A DNA stretch of 64,000 bases. It comes from Nonomuraea solani. Its GTDB lineage: Bacteria; Actinomycetota; Actinomycetes; Streptosporangiales; Streptosporangiaceae. Under the pieces are notes generated by a model. The model did not search any database, was not told the origin of the DNA, and saw nothing but the letters and a program-made list of their open reading frames with translations. Of the stretch, positions 32,446 through 42,478 are shown piece by piece (position 1 is the stretch's first letter; the number at the start of each line of letters is the position of its first letter). The translations under genes and the position numbers were made by a program. The DNA is taken from assembly GCF_900108335.1 (NCBI RefSeq), contig NZ_FNVT01000001.1, positions 1,046,977 to 1,110,976 of the forward strand. Reading direction: 5' to 3'.

Positions 32446-35400
32446 ATGACGCATACCGGGGGCATCGAGGTCCAGGGCCAGGGCGGCCAGTCGAACGGGC
32501 CTGAACTCGTCCGCATCGACACGGACACGCAGCCCGTCTGGGAGACCGAGGTGCTCCCGGACTGGGTGGAGCGCTTCGTGATCCCCATGCTGGCCGCGGG
32601 CCAGAGCTGGACGGGGGCCAGTGAGAGCGGGCTGTCGCAGCTCGCCCACGCCTACGCCGCCCTCGCGGACGGGGCCGCCAAGCCCACGGAGCCCGCGGGC
32701 GCGGCGGCGCGCACCATCGTGACCGGCTGGGCCGCGCCCGCCACGGCGAACTTCGTCACCCGGGCGAAGGTCCTCTACGGGAAGGAGGGCGGGCTGGCCG
32801 GGGTGACCGGCAACGCGCGGGCGTACGCGCAGCAGGCCAGCAACTTCGCGGTCGAGACGCAGTACACGAAGCTGTCGATCAACGTGGCGTTCTGGATCAC
32901 GGTCGTCGCGATCGCCATCGCGATCATCGCCTCCTTCTTCAGCGCCGGTACGTCCACCGCGCTCATCGGCCCCTACGCCGCCGGGGCCCGGGCGGCGATC
33001 AGCCGCATCCTCGTCCGGCTCATGACGGTGGCCGGGCGCGAACTCGGCGTGACCCGGCTGGCCAGAGTCGCCTCGCTCAGCGGGGCCACCGGGCGCGGCG
33101 TCCTGACCCGGCTGCTGGCCTCGCCGCTCGGCAGGGAACTCGTCGAGGAGATCGGCGAGGAGTTCTTCATCGACGCGGCGACCCAGTACCAGCAGATCCA
33201 GATGGGCACGCGCAAGGAATGGGACTGGCAGAAGTCCGCGGCCTCGATCATCGGCGCGGGCGGCGGCGCGGTCATCGGCACGCGGCTGGCCGGTCCGGTG
33301 TCGCGCGTCACCCGGCACGTGCCCGGCTTCACCGGCCGGGCGCTGAGCACCGGCCTGACCAACACACTCGCCTCGCCCGTCGGCAGCTTCATCGCCAACG
33401 GGGCCGTGTACGGGCAGTGGCAGAGCCCGTTCACGACGGAGTCGATGCTGGGCGGGTTCATGGGAGGTGTGGGGCGTACCGGGAGCATCAGCCCGTTCAG
33501 CCCCGACGTGTACACGGCCCTGGCCAACCCGGTGACGACGCTCGCCTCGGCGTACGACGCGGCGGCCCGTACGGACGCGGCCAATGCGGGCAACGGCCCT
33601 TCCGGCGGTACGGCGGGCGGCGGCACCTCCCCGAACGGCGCCCCCCATCCGGACGACGGCCAGCCCTCGGCCCCCGGCGCCACCCGCACCCCGGACCCGG
33701 CCACCGTCCCGGCCACCCGCACCACGACCGGCCAGGGCTCAGGCCCTGCGCCGGGCCAGGGGCCGGGTCAGAACGGCAGGCCGGGCTCGGCGCCGGACCT
33801 GGACGGCTCCACGCAGCGCCGCACCTCCACCACCCCGGACGACGCCTCGGCCCCGGCCCCGGACGAAGACCCCACGGCCGACGACGCACCCCAGCCGGAC
33901 ACCGCCGGCACCCCGGCGGGTGGCGCCACGGTTCCCGTGGGCGGCGCGACCGCCCCGGCGGCCGGCGCTCACGCTCCGGCGGGCGGCGCCACCGCTTCAG
34001 CGGGCGGCGCTGCGGCCCAGCCGGACGGCGCAGCGGCTCAGCCGGATGGCACGGCTGCTCAGGCGGATGGCACGGCCGCTCAGCCCGGCGGCACGCCGGA
34101 AGCCTCCGGCGACAGCGCCCCTGCCCAAGGGGACGGTGCCCCCGACCAGGGGGGCAACCCCTCGCAGGCCGGTGGCATGGCGGCGGCGCAGTTGGGTGAC
34201 CAGCAGGGCCAGCCCGACCAGAACCCCGCCGCCACGTCGACGGCCGCGGTCACACCGGCGCTCAGGGCCAAGACGGCGCTGCTGGACGCCCTCAGCACCA
34301 ACTTCCCCAACGCGGTGATCGGCCCCACCGGCGACCTGATCCTCCCGGGCCCCGACGGCGACCGCATCGTCCCCGCCGCCACCATGGGCCGCATCCGCAC
34401 GGCGCTGAACGCCCGCGCCGGCGACCTCCAGAACCAGGCGGACCTCCAGGTCGAGGCCGCCTCCATGCTGCTGGTCGCCCAGGCCGACGACAGACTGTCG
34501 GCCCCGGCCCCGGACGACGCCCCGAGAACCCCGGCACCCACCACGTCCCCAAGCCCCGCCCCGGACACCGGCAGGCCGGAGAGAGTCCCCGCCGCGACCA
34601 GCAAGCCCGGCACGGTCACCTCCAGGCCGGTGCGCGACACCCGGTACGTGCCCGACGCCCGCCAGGGCCCCGACCTGACCCTCGACGAGGCCAAGGACGG
34701 CACCGCCAGGTTACGGCCGCGCCACTTCACCGGCGAGGGCGTACAGGACATCGCCTGGTCCCCGACCGGCGACACCCTGGTGGTCAGCACCCAGAGCCAG
34801 GGCACCCAGCACTTCCGCCCGGTGGTCGGCGGCCTCGACCCGAGCCTGATGGGCATGACCGAGCTCAGGGCGGGCACGGCCGACGACCCGCATATAGTCC
34901 ACCTCGCCCCCCGCGCGGCCAACGACCAGCTCCCCAGAACCTGGCTGCACGAGATCACCGACACCCTGCAGCGGCTGGCGGCCACCGAGGAGGGCAGCCG
35001 GCAGGGCGTCCTGCGCCGGGTGCTGCCGGGCAACCGGCCGACGCGCGACGACTGCGTACCGGCCAGGCGCAACGAGCTGGCGTTCCTGATCGAGGAGTGG
35101 CACCAGGCACGGTCGCTCCCGGAGAAGCGGCACCTGGCCGTCGACATCGACGGCGTGCTCCGTGAGCTGGCCGCCCACGGCGACACCCCGCCGCTTCCAC
35201 CCTGGGCCCCGTCCCAGGGCACACGGGACACCCATGCCCCGCCCGTCCTGGGCGAACATCCGCTCGCCGCGGACGTCGCCGGCGTCATCGAGCAGCTCAA
35301 GAAGGCGGAGGCGGCGCTCCAGCGGCAGATCGACACGAAGACCAAGAGCGCGGAGGAGGCCGGCCAGGCCGCCAAGAAGGCCAAGAACGAGGCGAGAAAG

Positions 35401-38400
35401 GCCGGGAAGCAGCGCGACAGCGGCAAGGCCGAGCGCGCCCGCAAGTCGCGGCGGGAGGCCACCACCCACCGGTCCACGCAGGCCAGGCACAAGAGGATCG
35501 CCCAGTCGTACGCCGCCGCGCTGACCGAGGCGACCAACGCCAGGGAGGCGTACGAGCGGGCGCTCCAGGCGATGAACCAGTCCGCCGGGCCCGTGCGGCC
35601 GGGTGAGGTGGGCATGGCCGGCATCGCCGCGCGCCTGGCGGCCGACGCCGCGCGGCAGCACCAGACGTACCTGGACACGCTGGCCAAGGCGCTGCCGCAG
35701 GAGATCGCCCTGTCCGCGGCGATGCCCACCGGCAGGCTGGCCCATCTCGGCGCGCTCACCGGCCGGGTCAACGCGCTGCTGGAGCGGAACGGGGTCGCCA
35801 AGCAGTTCACGCCGGACGAACTGGAACGCGCGCTGCGCGCCGACTTCCACAAGGCCGTCACGGCGGACGGCGTCGTGCTGCGCGCCGGTGAGGGGAAGTC
35901 GGCCGCCGAGGTACGGATCAAGCTCGACCTCAGCGACCTGGTCGAGGTGATCGACCCGGCCGTCAAGGCGTCCGAGATGATGGTGGGCAACTTCTTCCAG
36001 GCGGGCAGGACGGTGACCGCCGCGGAGGCGGGCAGCGCCGGCGTGTCGATGGGGTTCAACACGAAGGTGCTGGCCCAGTTCATGCCCGACGGCGAGTGGC
36101 CGCGGATGGTGGCCGAGCTGCTGGGCGTCGGCGTGGGGGTGAGCGCCGGGCGCAACTGGTCGGCGTCGGGCGGGGCGGGTACGTACGCCCAGGGCGGCTC
36201 GGTCTCCGACAACCGGAGCGAGTCACTGCTGTTCGACGCCGCGGCGACGTGGACCGTCGAGATCCGCACCGGCCGCGACCAGGCGTGGCGCGACGCCACC
36301 ACGGTCAGCGCCGGCCTGCCGGGGGACACGGGCGCGCAGCGGATGTGGGTGTCGCACTCGTACACCGACGAGGCCCCGCGCAAGAAGGCCTGGATCGACC
36401 CCGCCAAGCGCGACCTGAAGATGCCGAACCACACCCTCACCGGCATGACCGGCCTGGAGGAGGCCCTCGCCACCCTCACGGGCCGGCTGGGCGGCGACTT
36501 CGCGCGGGTCGGCACGAACGCGCACAACGACCTGCGCAAGTTCGTCACCGACGAGCTGCCGACCCGGCTGCGGCAGGCGGTCAACGGCGGCTTCACCCGC
36601 GACCTCACCGTGGACGGCGAGTTGCGAGCGCGGGTGCGGGTCGAGACCGAGGTCGTGCTGGTAAGCAGTGAGATGGTGGGCGGGCCGACCAACGACGAGT
36701 GGGAGGAAGAGGTCCTCGTCGACTTCGCCGCCTCGCCCGGCGGGGTGTCGTACGGCGGGTCGCTGGAGGGCAACGCCTCGGCCGGGTTCAACCATCCGGG
36801 CCTGGAGGACGTGGACGTCCTCGGCGACATGGGCGACTACGCCCCGAACCTCGGGCCCAGGCTCAGGGGCGCGCGGGCGGCGTCGCAGTCGTACTCGTCC
36901 ACGGCCAACGGCCAGGCGATCCACCCGAGCGTGCACAGGAAGACCCGGCACACGCAGGGCTACCGGCTGGAGCTGCGGCACACGTTCGCCGTGGAGGAGA
37001 TCGGCGAGCCGCCGGTCAAGCTGAAGCCGATGACGAGCACCGCGCTGGTGCGCATGCAGGAGTCGGCGGCCTACCGCTTCGGCCTGCCCGTGGACGCCGC
37101 GGCGCTGGTCCACCACAACGGCAAGATCCTCACCGACCGCGACGGCAACGTGGTGCTGCGCGGCGACCCCCGGCCGGTGCCGATCAAGGGGCGCAAGACG
37201 GAGCTGCCGGACTGGCTCGGCGACGGCCCCGGCCAGATGCGCGGCTCGGGCCCGGCCCTCGTCCAGGAGATCAGCGGGCTGGACAAGGCCACCCAGGACA
37301 CGATGGACGAGCTGGCCAAGCTCGGTGTGATCCCGAAGGTGGTCAACGGGCAGCCGCAGTACTCCTCCAACGACCTCGCGCGGGCCAGCCAGATCCTCAA
37401 CCTCCAGGAGATCGTCACCCAGCTCTCCGAGCACCGGCTCAGGACCGCGTACGACCAGCTCGCCCAGGACGGCATCTTCATCGACCTGGTGCTGCACGGC
37501 CTCAACGCCGCCCCGGACCACTACACGGTGCACGTCCAGCTCACCCAGGACTTCAGCGACCGCGACGACTACGTCGGGGTGACCGACGACGAGTCGGCGG
37601 TCAACCTGGACATCGGCACGGACACCTCGGGCCGCGGCATCTCCCGGTCCAGGACGTACAGCGGCGGGCCCTCGGGAAGCGAGAGCGACGGGCCGGACCA
37701 GGGCCAGGACGGCCTGTCGCACGAGGTGGGCGTCAACGCCGGCGGAAACCAGACCCGGACGGCGGGCTCCAGCGTCGGCAGCACCGTCAACATGGTGACG
37801 CTGGCGGAGAGCACGGGCCCGGTCGCCATCTTCAACGTCAAACACCAGCTCACCGTCACCCTGCACCACAACGGCGAGGTCACCGAGCTGGCGTCGGAAC
37901 CGGGCAAGGCCAAGCTGCTGTTCGCCACCGACCTCCTGCCGCCGAGCGACGCGACGCCCCCCACCCCGGTGGGAAAGCCGAAGAAGAGCCTGCTGAGCCG
38001 GGCGACGCTGCTGCACATGGACGTGCGCGGGGCGGTGGACGCCGCGCGGCGGGTGCTGCCCGGCGCCATGAACGAGGATTCGCCGGCCTTCCACCACATC
38101 GCGGCGTTCCTCAACATGCGCAACCTCATCTCCCACCCCGAGATGCTGACGAACCCGCTGACCACCGACGTCGCCGTCCGCCCGCAGGGGGCGATGGCCA
38201 CGCGCTCGTCGTTGTCGGTGTCAGGCGAGATGGACAACGCGGAGGTCCTCGGCGTCGTCGACCACGTGAACGGGCGCATCGTCTTCGGCCTGGGCAGCGC
38301 CGGAGTGTCGTGGGGCGGCTCGACCGGCGTCTCCGCCGGCGCCTCGGTCGGGGTCTCCGACCTGGACGACGCCGGCGCCTCGAACGACGGCGGGAAGATC

Positions 38401-41400
38401 GGGCTGCCCTCGCGCTCGGGAGGCACCGCCACCTCGACCTCCATTCTGGACATCTGGGGCACCGAGGAGCTGACGATCGAGTTCGGCCGCCAGTACCTGC
38501 TGCGCGCCGACGTCAACCTCACGCTCACGGGCTCCGAGAGCGCGGCCAACGCGGTGCCGACCGGCCGGGGCCGGATCCCGCTCGTCCCGGGCGAGACGGC
38601 GGACACCCAGGGCAGCGCGCTGTTCACGATCCCGGAGTACGACGCGCTGCGCCTGTACGCCGACGGCGAGCTCGATCTGCCGCTGGCCCTGGTGGGCGAC
38701 GCGGTGGAGCGCTTCCGCAACGGCAGCCTGACCCTCGACAAGATGCTCGCCGTGCCCCTGGTGCAGGCGTACGTCAAGGCCCTCACCCAGGCGCGGGCGG
38801 CGGGCGAGGCCCCGAAGATCTCCGAGAAGCACACCCCCGACAGCCTGATCAGGGCGCTCAAGCAGGTCGCCGGGCTCGACGCGACCGCGAGCCAGCCCCG
38901 GAAGGGAAAGGCCACCAGGCGGCTCAACCAGGTGCTCAGCGAGGCGAAGGAGCTGATCAAGCGCGCCAGGGACGTCGTCGTCGCGCCGCAGTACGAGAAC
39001 GGCATGGGCCTGAGCGTCGTGGAGTCCTTCACGATGAGCGACCAGGGCAACGAGGTCAACCTGCTGGACGCGGTGCTGGACGCCGTGAACGACACGGTGC
39101 CCGGGGCGGTGGACGACACGCCGAACCTGCGCAAGGAGATGAGCGTCGACTTCGCCGGTGACCGCGGGCAGATCCACATTCCCGACATGTGGTCGCCCAG
39201 CGGTTTCGAGAAGGACTACACCGTGCAGACCGGCCCGCAGGCCGACCAGTCCGAGGTGGTCACCGTCCGGGTACGGATGGAGCCCGCCGACGGGACCGAC
39301 CCCCGCAAGGCGACGCTGCTCGGTCACACGTCCGACTCGGGGATCATCGTCCAGCGTTACCGCTACACCGACCTGTCGCACACCGAGGCGTACAACGGCT
39401 CGTACTCGGCCGGGCTCGACTACTCGGCCGCGGACGACGGCAGCGGCCGGGGCACCGGGGTGTCCACCGACCGGGGCCGCTCCTACTCCGGCACCACCAA
39501 CCAGCAGGGCACGAGGCTGCAGCGGATCGGCCTGTTCAACGGGCTCGACCGGATCCAGCAGGACATGACGCTCGTCATCGAGATCGAGCGCAGACCGGCC
39601 CGCACACGGACGCTGCCGGGCGCGGCCGCGATCCGGAAGGCCGCCGCGCGCATCCGCCGCGGGCGCCGCCCCGCCGTCCACTCCAAGAGGTACGACGCCT
39701 CCCTCGTCCGCCGGATCCCGACCGGGATGACCAGGCCCGAGAGCGAGGACCCAGGACCCGTCACCACCGTGACCGACACCCGGCGGGTCGAGCTCCACCC
39801 CGGCCACTTCGTCGAGACCCTGAGCCAGGACCTGGGCAGGCCCTCGCTGTACGAGGTCGTCTCCGCGCAGTTGTCGAAGATGCTGGGCGCGAGCACCGTC
39901 AAGGAGCGCCAGGCCGAGCTGTTCACCCGGCTGAAGCCGTCCGCGCTGATCACCGGCTTCGAGCGGATGGCCGGCGTGGACGGCGACGTCGTCGTCCGGA
40001 TGTCCCGGCCGAAGTTCAAGGACCAGGGCGCCGACGTCACGGTCAGGGCCCGCCTGTCCGACCTCACCGTCGTCGGTGGGCCGTTCGACGCCGAGATCGG
40101 CGAGGTGGACCGGAAGGCCGACGCCCAGAACGTGTCCGTCTCCCGAGGCCACGCCGTTCCCGTCGCCGGGAACGCGAACGCCTCGAACGACGCGCTGGGC
40201 ATCAACGGCGGCGTACGGGCCGGCGAGCAGTCGTCGACCGGCGTGACCGAGCACCACGGGGCGCGGCGCGAGCGCAGCAAGTTCGAGCACGGCAAGGCGT
40301 ACACCATCCGGCTCCGGGTGGACTACGACCTCACCTTCCAGCATGTCGCACGCCGACGCGACGGCAACGTCCATCCCGTCGGCGAGCCGACCCACCTGCC
40401 GGGCGCCAGCGGCGGCGTCGTGGACGTGACGCTCTTCGCGCACCAGATCGAGGAACTGCTGGATCGGATGACGGCCGGGGTCAGCCTCGGGTCCACCGTG
40501 CCGGGGCTGAAGACGTTCCAGTTCGTGATGGACGAGGCACGGCAGCCGCTGGTCACGACCCTGCGGGCGGCGCAGGTCGCGGCCCGCGAGCGCGGGGCCG
40601 TGGCGGTCGTGCCGGTGTACGAGCCCGACGGGCTGCGCCGCTACGAGGTGTCGCCCGACGGGACGGTGCACAGCGTGACGCCCGACGGCGGGTTCGCGGC
40701 GGCGTACTCGACGCTCTCCCCGCCGGTGCTGGACGCGGCCGAGGAGAGCCGGCTCGACCTGCGGGACGTCTTCCTGAACTCGCAGGTGCCCGGCACCTTC
40801 GACGAGCAGGTCACGGCGGCGCTGGCGGCCGGAAACGTGCAACCGGCCGCCCCCGCCGCCCCCGCCTGGCCCGCCACCGGCAACCCCGCCGCACACGCGG
40901 CGCACGCACCGGTGCCCTCCTCGACGGCGACGTCGGCCCCGTCGGCCACGCCGGGCTCATCGGGCCCGTCGGCTCCCTCCGCGACCTCGCCGGAGATCGC
41001 GAATACGCCGTTCGACGCCGGCGCCCGGCCCGAGGGCGAACCGGATCTGACCGTCGCCGAGATCCTCGCCCAGGACGTCACGGCGGCCGACTTCGGCGGC
41101 GCCGTCGCCCACCTGCGCACCGCCGGGCCCGACCGGATGGTCCTGCAGGTGCCCGGCCTGGCCGACCAGCACGTCCGGGTGCTGGCGGAGGATCCGGGTG
41201 AGGGGCTCACCGGACGTACCGAACTGCGGGCGGGCACCGCGCAGGACCCGCACGTGCTGCGGATCGGCCCGCGCATCGATCCGGCGGTCGTGTCGTCGGT
41301 GCTGGTGCACGAACTCTCGCACGTCGCCCAGGACAGGATGGCGGGCGCGCGGCACGGGGTGGTCAGGGCGTCGCTGTCGGAGCAGCAGACCGAGGGCACC

Positions 41401-42453
41401 GACCACTGCCTGACGCCGCGCCTGAACGAGCACGCCCACCTGGCGCGGAAGTGGCGCGGCAGCACCGACCCCCGGCAGCGGGCCCGGCTGGCCGAGGCCA
41501 TCGACGCGATCGCCGCCGACGTCCAACGCCGCGGCCACACCCCACCCCCGTCCCCCTGGGGACCGGCACCGACGGGCGCTCCAGGGAATCGCGCGCCGGG
41601 TTCGCCGGTGGCCGCCAAAATTCGTGAGCTGGTCAGCGCCATGGCCGACGCGCCCGCCACGCCGAAGCACCGTTCCCTGGCCGCGGCCCTGGGCGGGGTG
41701 AAGCCGGAGGCCACGGCCGACGAACTGGCCACCGAGCTGCGGGCCGAGGCCGCGAAGGCCGGGCTGGCCCCCGGGCAGCCGGGCGCGGCGGCCAGGACGG
41801 TGGCGCTCGCGCGGGCCGGGGAGCTTCAGCCCGAGCACGTCGCGGCGCTGCGCGGACCGGCGGCGCTGCCCGAGATGGCCGCCGCCAAGGCCCTGGAGCG
41901 GGCGGCGGCGCTCCTGGGGGCGCGCGTCCGTACTCACGGCCCGGGGCTGCTGGACATCGAGATCCCGGGGCACCCGCCCGTCCCCGTCGAGATCCGCCCG
42001 CCCCAGAGCGGGCCCGCCGCCCCCGAGCTGCTGACGTTCCAGGTGGACGGCCGCACCACGATCGGCGCGAACGAGCGCGCCGCGGCCGCCCTGGCCGCGG
42101 GAGCGGTGGCCCGGGCGCGCGGCCTGCCGGTCGTCGACCTTCAGGCCGTGGCCGAGCTGCACGAGGCCGTCCGCCAGGTCAGGACGGCCACGTCCGCGCA
42201 GCTCCCCGGGCGCAGAGGCGTCCTGTACGACCTGGCCGCCGCCCTGCCCCAGCGCCTCATCCCCCCGGCGCTGGCCGCCGAGCTGGACACGCTGCTCGAC
42301 GGCTGCCGCCCCGGCGACCGGCACGCCTACTGGGAGCGCATGCGCAAGCTCAGCAACGGAACCGGCCTGCCGCGCGACGACGAGTGCCGGTGCCCGGAGG
42401 GCGGGCCGTGCCTGTGCGGCCGCCGGGTCGGGGCGGGCACCGTACCGGCATGA
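32446..42453 (+). CDS. Giant 3,335-residue polymorphic toxin-like protein
   Basis: One uninterrupted frame of 10 kb. (1) Residues about 25-360 are helical and resemble the N-terminal domain of CpnT-type toxins (WVERFVIPMLAAGQSWTGAS, a hydrophobic stretch about 145-167, and EEFFIDAATQYQQIQMG). (2) About 366-602 is an Ala/Pro/Gly/Thr linker with short repeats such as AAQPDGTA. (3) A zincin-like domain, copy 1: His835-Glu-Ile-Thr-Asp839 and Asn-Glu877. (4) A charged coiled coil, about 951-1045. (5) About six related beta-rich Ser/Gly/Asp modules, about 1146-2635. (6) Zincin-like copy 2: His2955-Glu-Leu-Ser-His2959 and Glu2995. (7) An Ala-rich end with the cysteine cluster CRCPEGGPCLC (3314-3324). 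It probably leaves by type VII secretion with the WXG-like partner. No known nuclease or deaminase domain was recognised. Confidence 0.75.
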   Translation: MTHTGGIEVQGQGGQSNGPELVRIDTDTQPVWETEVLPDWVERFVIPMLAAGQSWTGASESGLSQLAHAYAALADGAAKPTEPAGAAARTIVTGWAAPATANFVTRAKVLYGKEGGLAGVTGNARAYAQQASNFAVETQYTKLSINVAFWITVVAIAIAIIASFFSAGTSTALIGPYAAGARAAISRILVRLMTVAGRELGVTRLARVASLSGATGRGVLTRLLASPLGRELVEEIGEEFFIDAATQYQQIQMGTRKEWDWQKSAASIIGAGGGAVIGTRLAGPVSRVTRHVPGFTGRALSTGLTNTLASPVGSFIANGAVYGQWQSPFTTESMLGGFMGGVGRTGSISPFSPDVYTALANPVTTLASAYDAAARTDAANAGNGPSGGTAGGGTSPNGAPHPDDGQPSAPGATRTPDPATVPATRTTTGQGSGPAPGQGPGQNGRPGSAPDLDGSTQRRTSTTPDDASAPAPDEDPTADDAPQPDTAGTPAGGATVPVGGATAPAAGAHAPAGGATASAGGAAAQPDGAAAQPDGTAAQADGTAAQPGGTPEASGDSAPAQGDGAPDQGGNPSQAGGMAAAQLGDQQGQPDQNPAATSTAAVTPALRAKTALLDALSTNFPNAVIGPTGDLILPGPDGDRIVPAATMGRIRTALNARAGDLQNQADLQVEAASMLLVAQADDRLSAPAPDDAPRTPAPTTSPSPAPDTGRPERVPAATSKPGTVTSRPVRDTRYVPDARQGPDLTLDEAKDGTARLRPRHFTGEGVQDIAWSPTGDTLVVSTQSQGTQHFRPVVGGLDPSLMGMTELRAGTADDPHIVHLAPRAANDQLPRTWLHEITDTLQRLAATEEGSRQGVLRRVLPGNRPTRDDCVPARRNELAFLIEEWHQARSLPEKRHLAVDIDGVLRELAAHGDTPPLPPWAPSQGTRDTHAPPVLGEHPLAADVAGVIEQLKKAEAALQRQIDTKTKSAEEAGQAAKKAKNEARKAGKQRDSGKAERARKSRREATTHRSTQARHKRIAQSYAAALTEATNAREAYERALQAMNQSAGPVRPGEVGMAGIAARLAADAARQHQTYLDTLAKALPQEIALSAAMPTGRLAHLGALTGRVNALLERNGVAKQFTPDELERALRADFHKAVTADGVVLRAGEGKSAAEVRIKLDLSDLVEVIDPAVKASEMMVGNFFQAGRTVTAAEAGSAGVSMGFNTKVLAQFMPDGEWPRMVAELLGVGVGVSAGRNWSASGGAGTYAQGGSVSDNRSESLLFDAAATWTVEIRTGRDQAWRDATTVSAGLPGDTGAQRMWVSHSYTDEAPRKKAWIDPAKRDLKMPNHTLTGMTGLEEALATLTGRLGGDFARVGTNAHNDLRKFVTDELPTRLRQAVNGGFTRDLTVDGELRARVRVETEVVLVSSEMVGGPTNDEWEEEVLVDFAASPGGVSYGGSLEGNASAGFNHPGLEDVDVLGDMGDYAPNLGPRLRGARAASQSYSSTANGQAIHPSVHRKTRHTQGYRLELRHTFAVEEIGEPPVKLKPMTSTALVRMQESAAYRFGLPVDAAALVHHNGKILTDRDGNVVLRGDPRPVPIKGRKTELPDWLGDGPGQMRGSGPALVQEISGLDKATQDTMDELAKLGVIPKVVNGQPQYSSNDLARASQILNLQEIVTQLSEHRLRTAYDQLAQDGIFIDLVLHGLNAAPDHYTVHVQLTQDFSDRDDYVGVTDDESAVNLDIGTDTSGRGISRSRTYSGGPSGSESDGPDQGQDGLSHEVGVNAGGNQTRTAGSSVGSTVNMVTLAESTGPVAIFNVKHQLTVTLHHNGEVTELASEPGKAKLLFATDLLPPSDATPPTPVGKPKKSLLSRATLLHMDVRGAVDAARRVLPGAMNEDSPAFHHIAAFLNMRNLISHPEMLTNPLTTDVAVRPQGAMATRSSLSVSGEMDNAEVLGVVDHVNGRIVFGLGSAGVSWGGSTGVSAGASVGVSDLDDAGASNDGGKIGLPSRSGGTATSTSILDIWGTEELTIEFGRQYLLRADVNLTLTGSESAANAVPTGRGRIPLVPGETADTQGSALFTIPEYDALRLYADGELDLPLALVGDAVERFRNGSLTLDKMLAVPLVQAYVKALTQARAAGEAPKISEKHTPDSLIRALKQVAGLDATASQPRKGKATRRLNQVLSEAKELIKRARDVVVAPQYENGMGLSVVESFTMSDQGNEVNLLDAVLDAVNDTVPGAVDDTPNLRKEMSVDFAGDRGQIHIPDMWSPSGFEKDYTVQTGPQADQSEVVTVRVRMEPADGTDPRKATLLGHTSDSGIIVQRYRYTDLSHTEAYNGSYSAGLDYSAADDGSGRGTGVSTDRGRSYSGTTNQQGTRLQRIGLFNGLDRIQQDMTLVIEIERRPARTRTLPGAAAIRKAAARIRRGRRPAVHSKRYDASLVRRIPTGMTRPESEDPGPVTTVTDTRRVELHPGHFVETLSQDLGRPSLYEVVSAQLSKMLGASTVKERQAELFTRLKPSALITGFERMAGVDGDVVVRMSRPKFKDQGADVTVRARLSDLTVVGGPFDAEIGEVDRKADAQNVSVSRGHAVPVAGNANASNDALGINGGVRAGEQSSTGVTEHHGARRERSKFEHGKAYTIRLRVDYDLTFQHVARRRDGNVHPVGEPTHLPGASGGVVDVTLFAHQIEELLDRMTAGVSLGSTVPGLKTFQFVMDEARQPLVTTLRAAQVAARERGAVAVVPVYEPDGLRRYEVSPDGTVHSVTPDGGFAAAYSTLSPPVLDAAEESRLDLRDVFLNSQVPGTFDEQVTAALAAGNVQPAAPAAPAWPATGNPAAHAAHAPVPSSTATSAPSATPGSSGPSAPSATSPEIANTPFDAGARPEGEPDLTVAEILAQDVTAADFGGAVAHLRTAGPDRMVLQVPGLADQHVRVLAEDPGEGLTGRTELRAGTAQDPHVLRIGPRIDPAVVSSVLVHELSHVAQDRMAGARHGVVRASLSEQQTEGTDHCLTPRLNEHAHLARKWRGSTDPRQRARLAEAIDAIAADVQRRGHTPPPSPWGPAPTGAPGNRAPGSPVAAKIRELVSAMADAPATPKHRSLAAALGGVKPEATADELATELRAEAAKAGLAPGQPGAAARTVALARAGELQPEHVAALRGPAALPEMAAAKALERAAALLGARVRTHGPGLLDIEIPGHPPVPVEIRPPQSGPAAPELLTFQVDGRTTIGANERAAAALAAGAVARARGLPVVDLQAVAELHEAVRQVRTATSAQLPGRRGVLYDLAAALPQRLIPPALAAELDTLLDGCRPGDRHAYWERMRKLSNGTGLPRDDECRCPEGGPCLCGRRVGAGTVPA

Positions 42454-42478
42454 TAGGAATCCCGAGGGAAGGACGGTT

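Noticed and set aside
34080..40905. Long minus-strand frames (916, 637, 539 and 894 codons) inside the giant gene
   Set aside because: The plus-strand frame has coherent domains, an internal duplication and a coupled upstream gene; the antisense readings have none.
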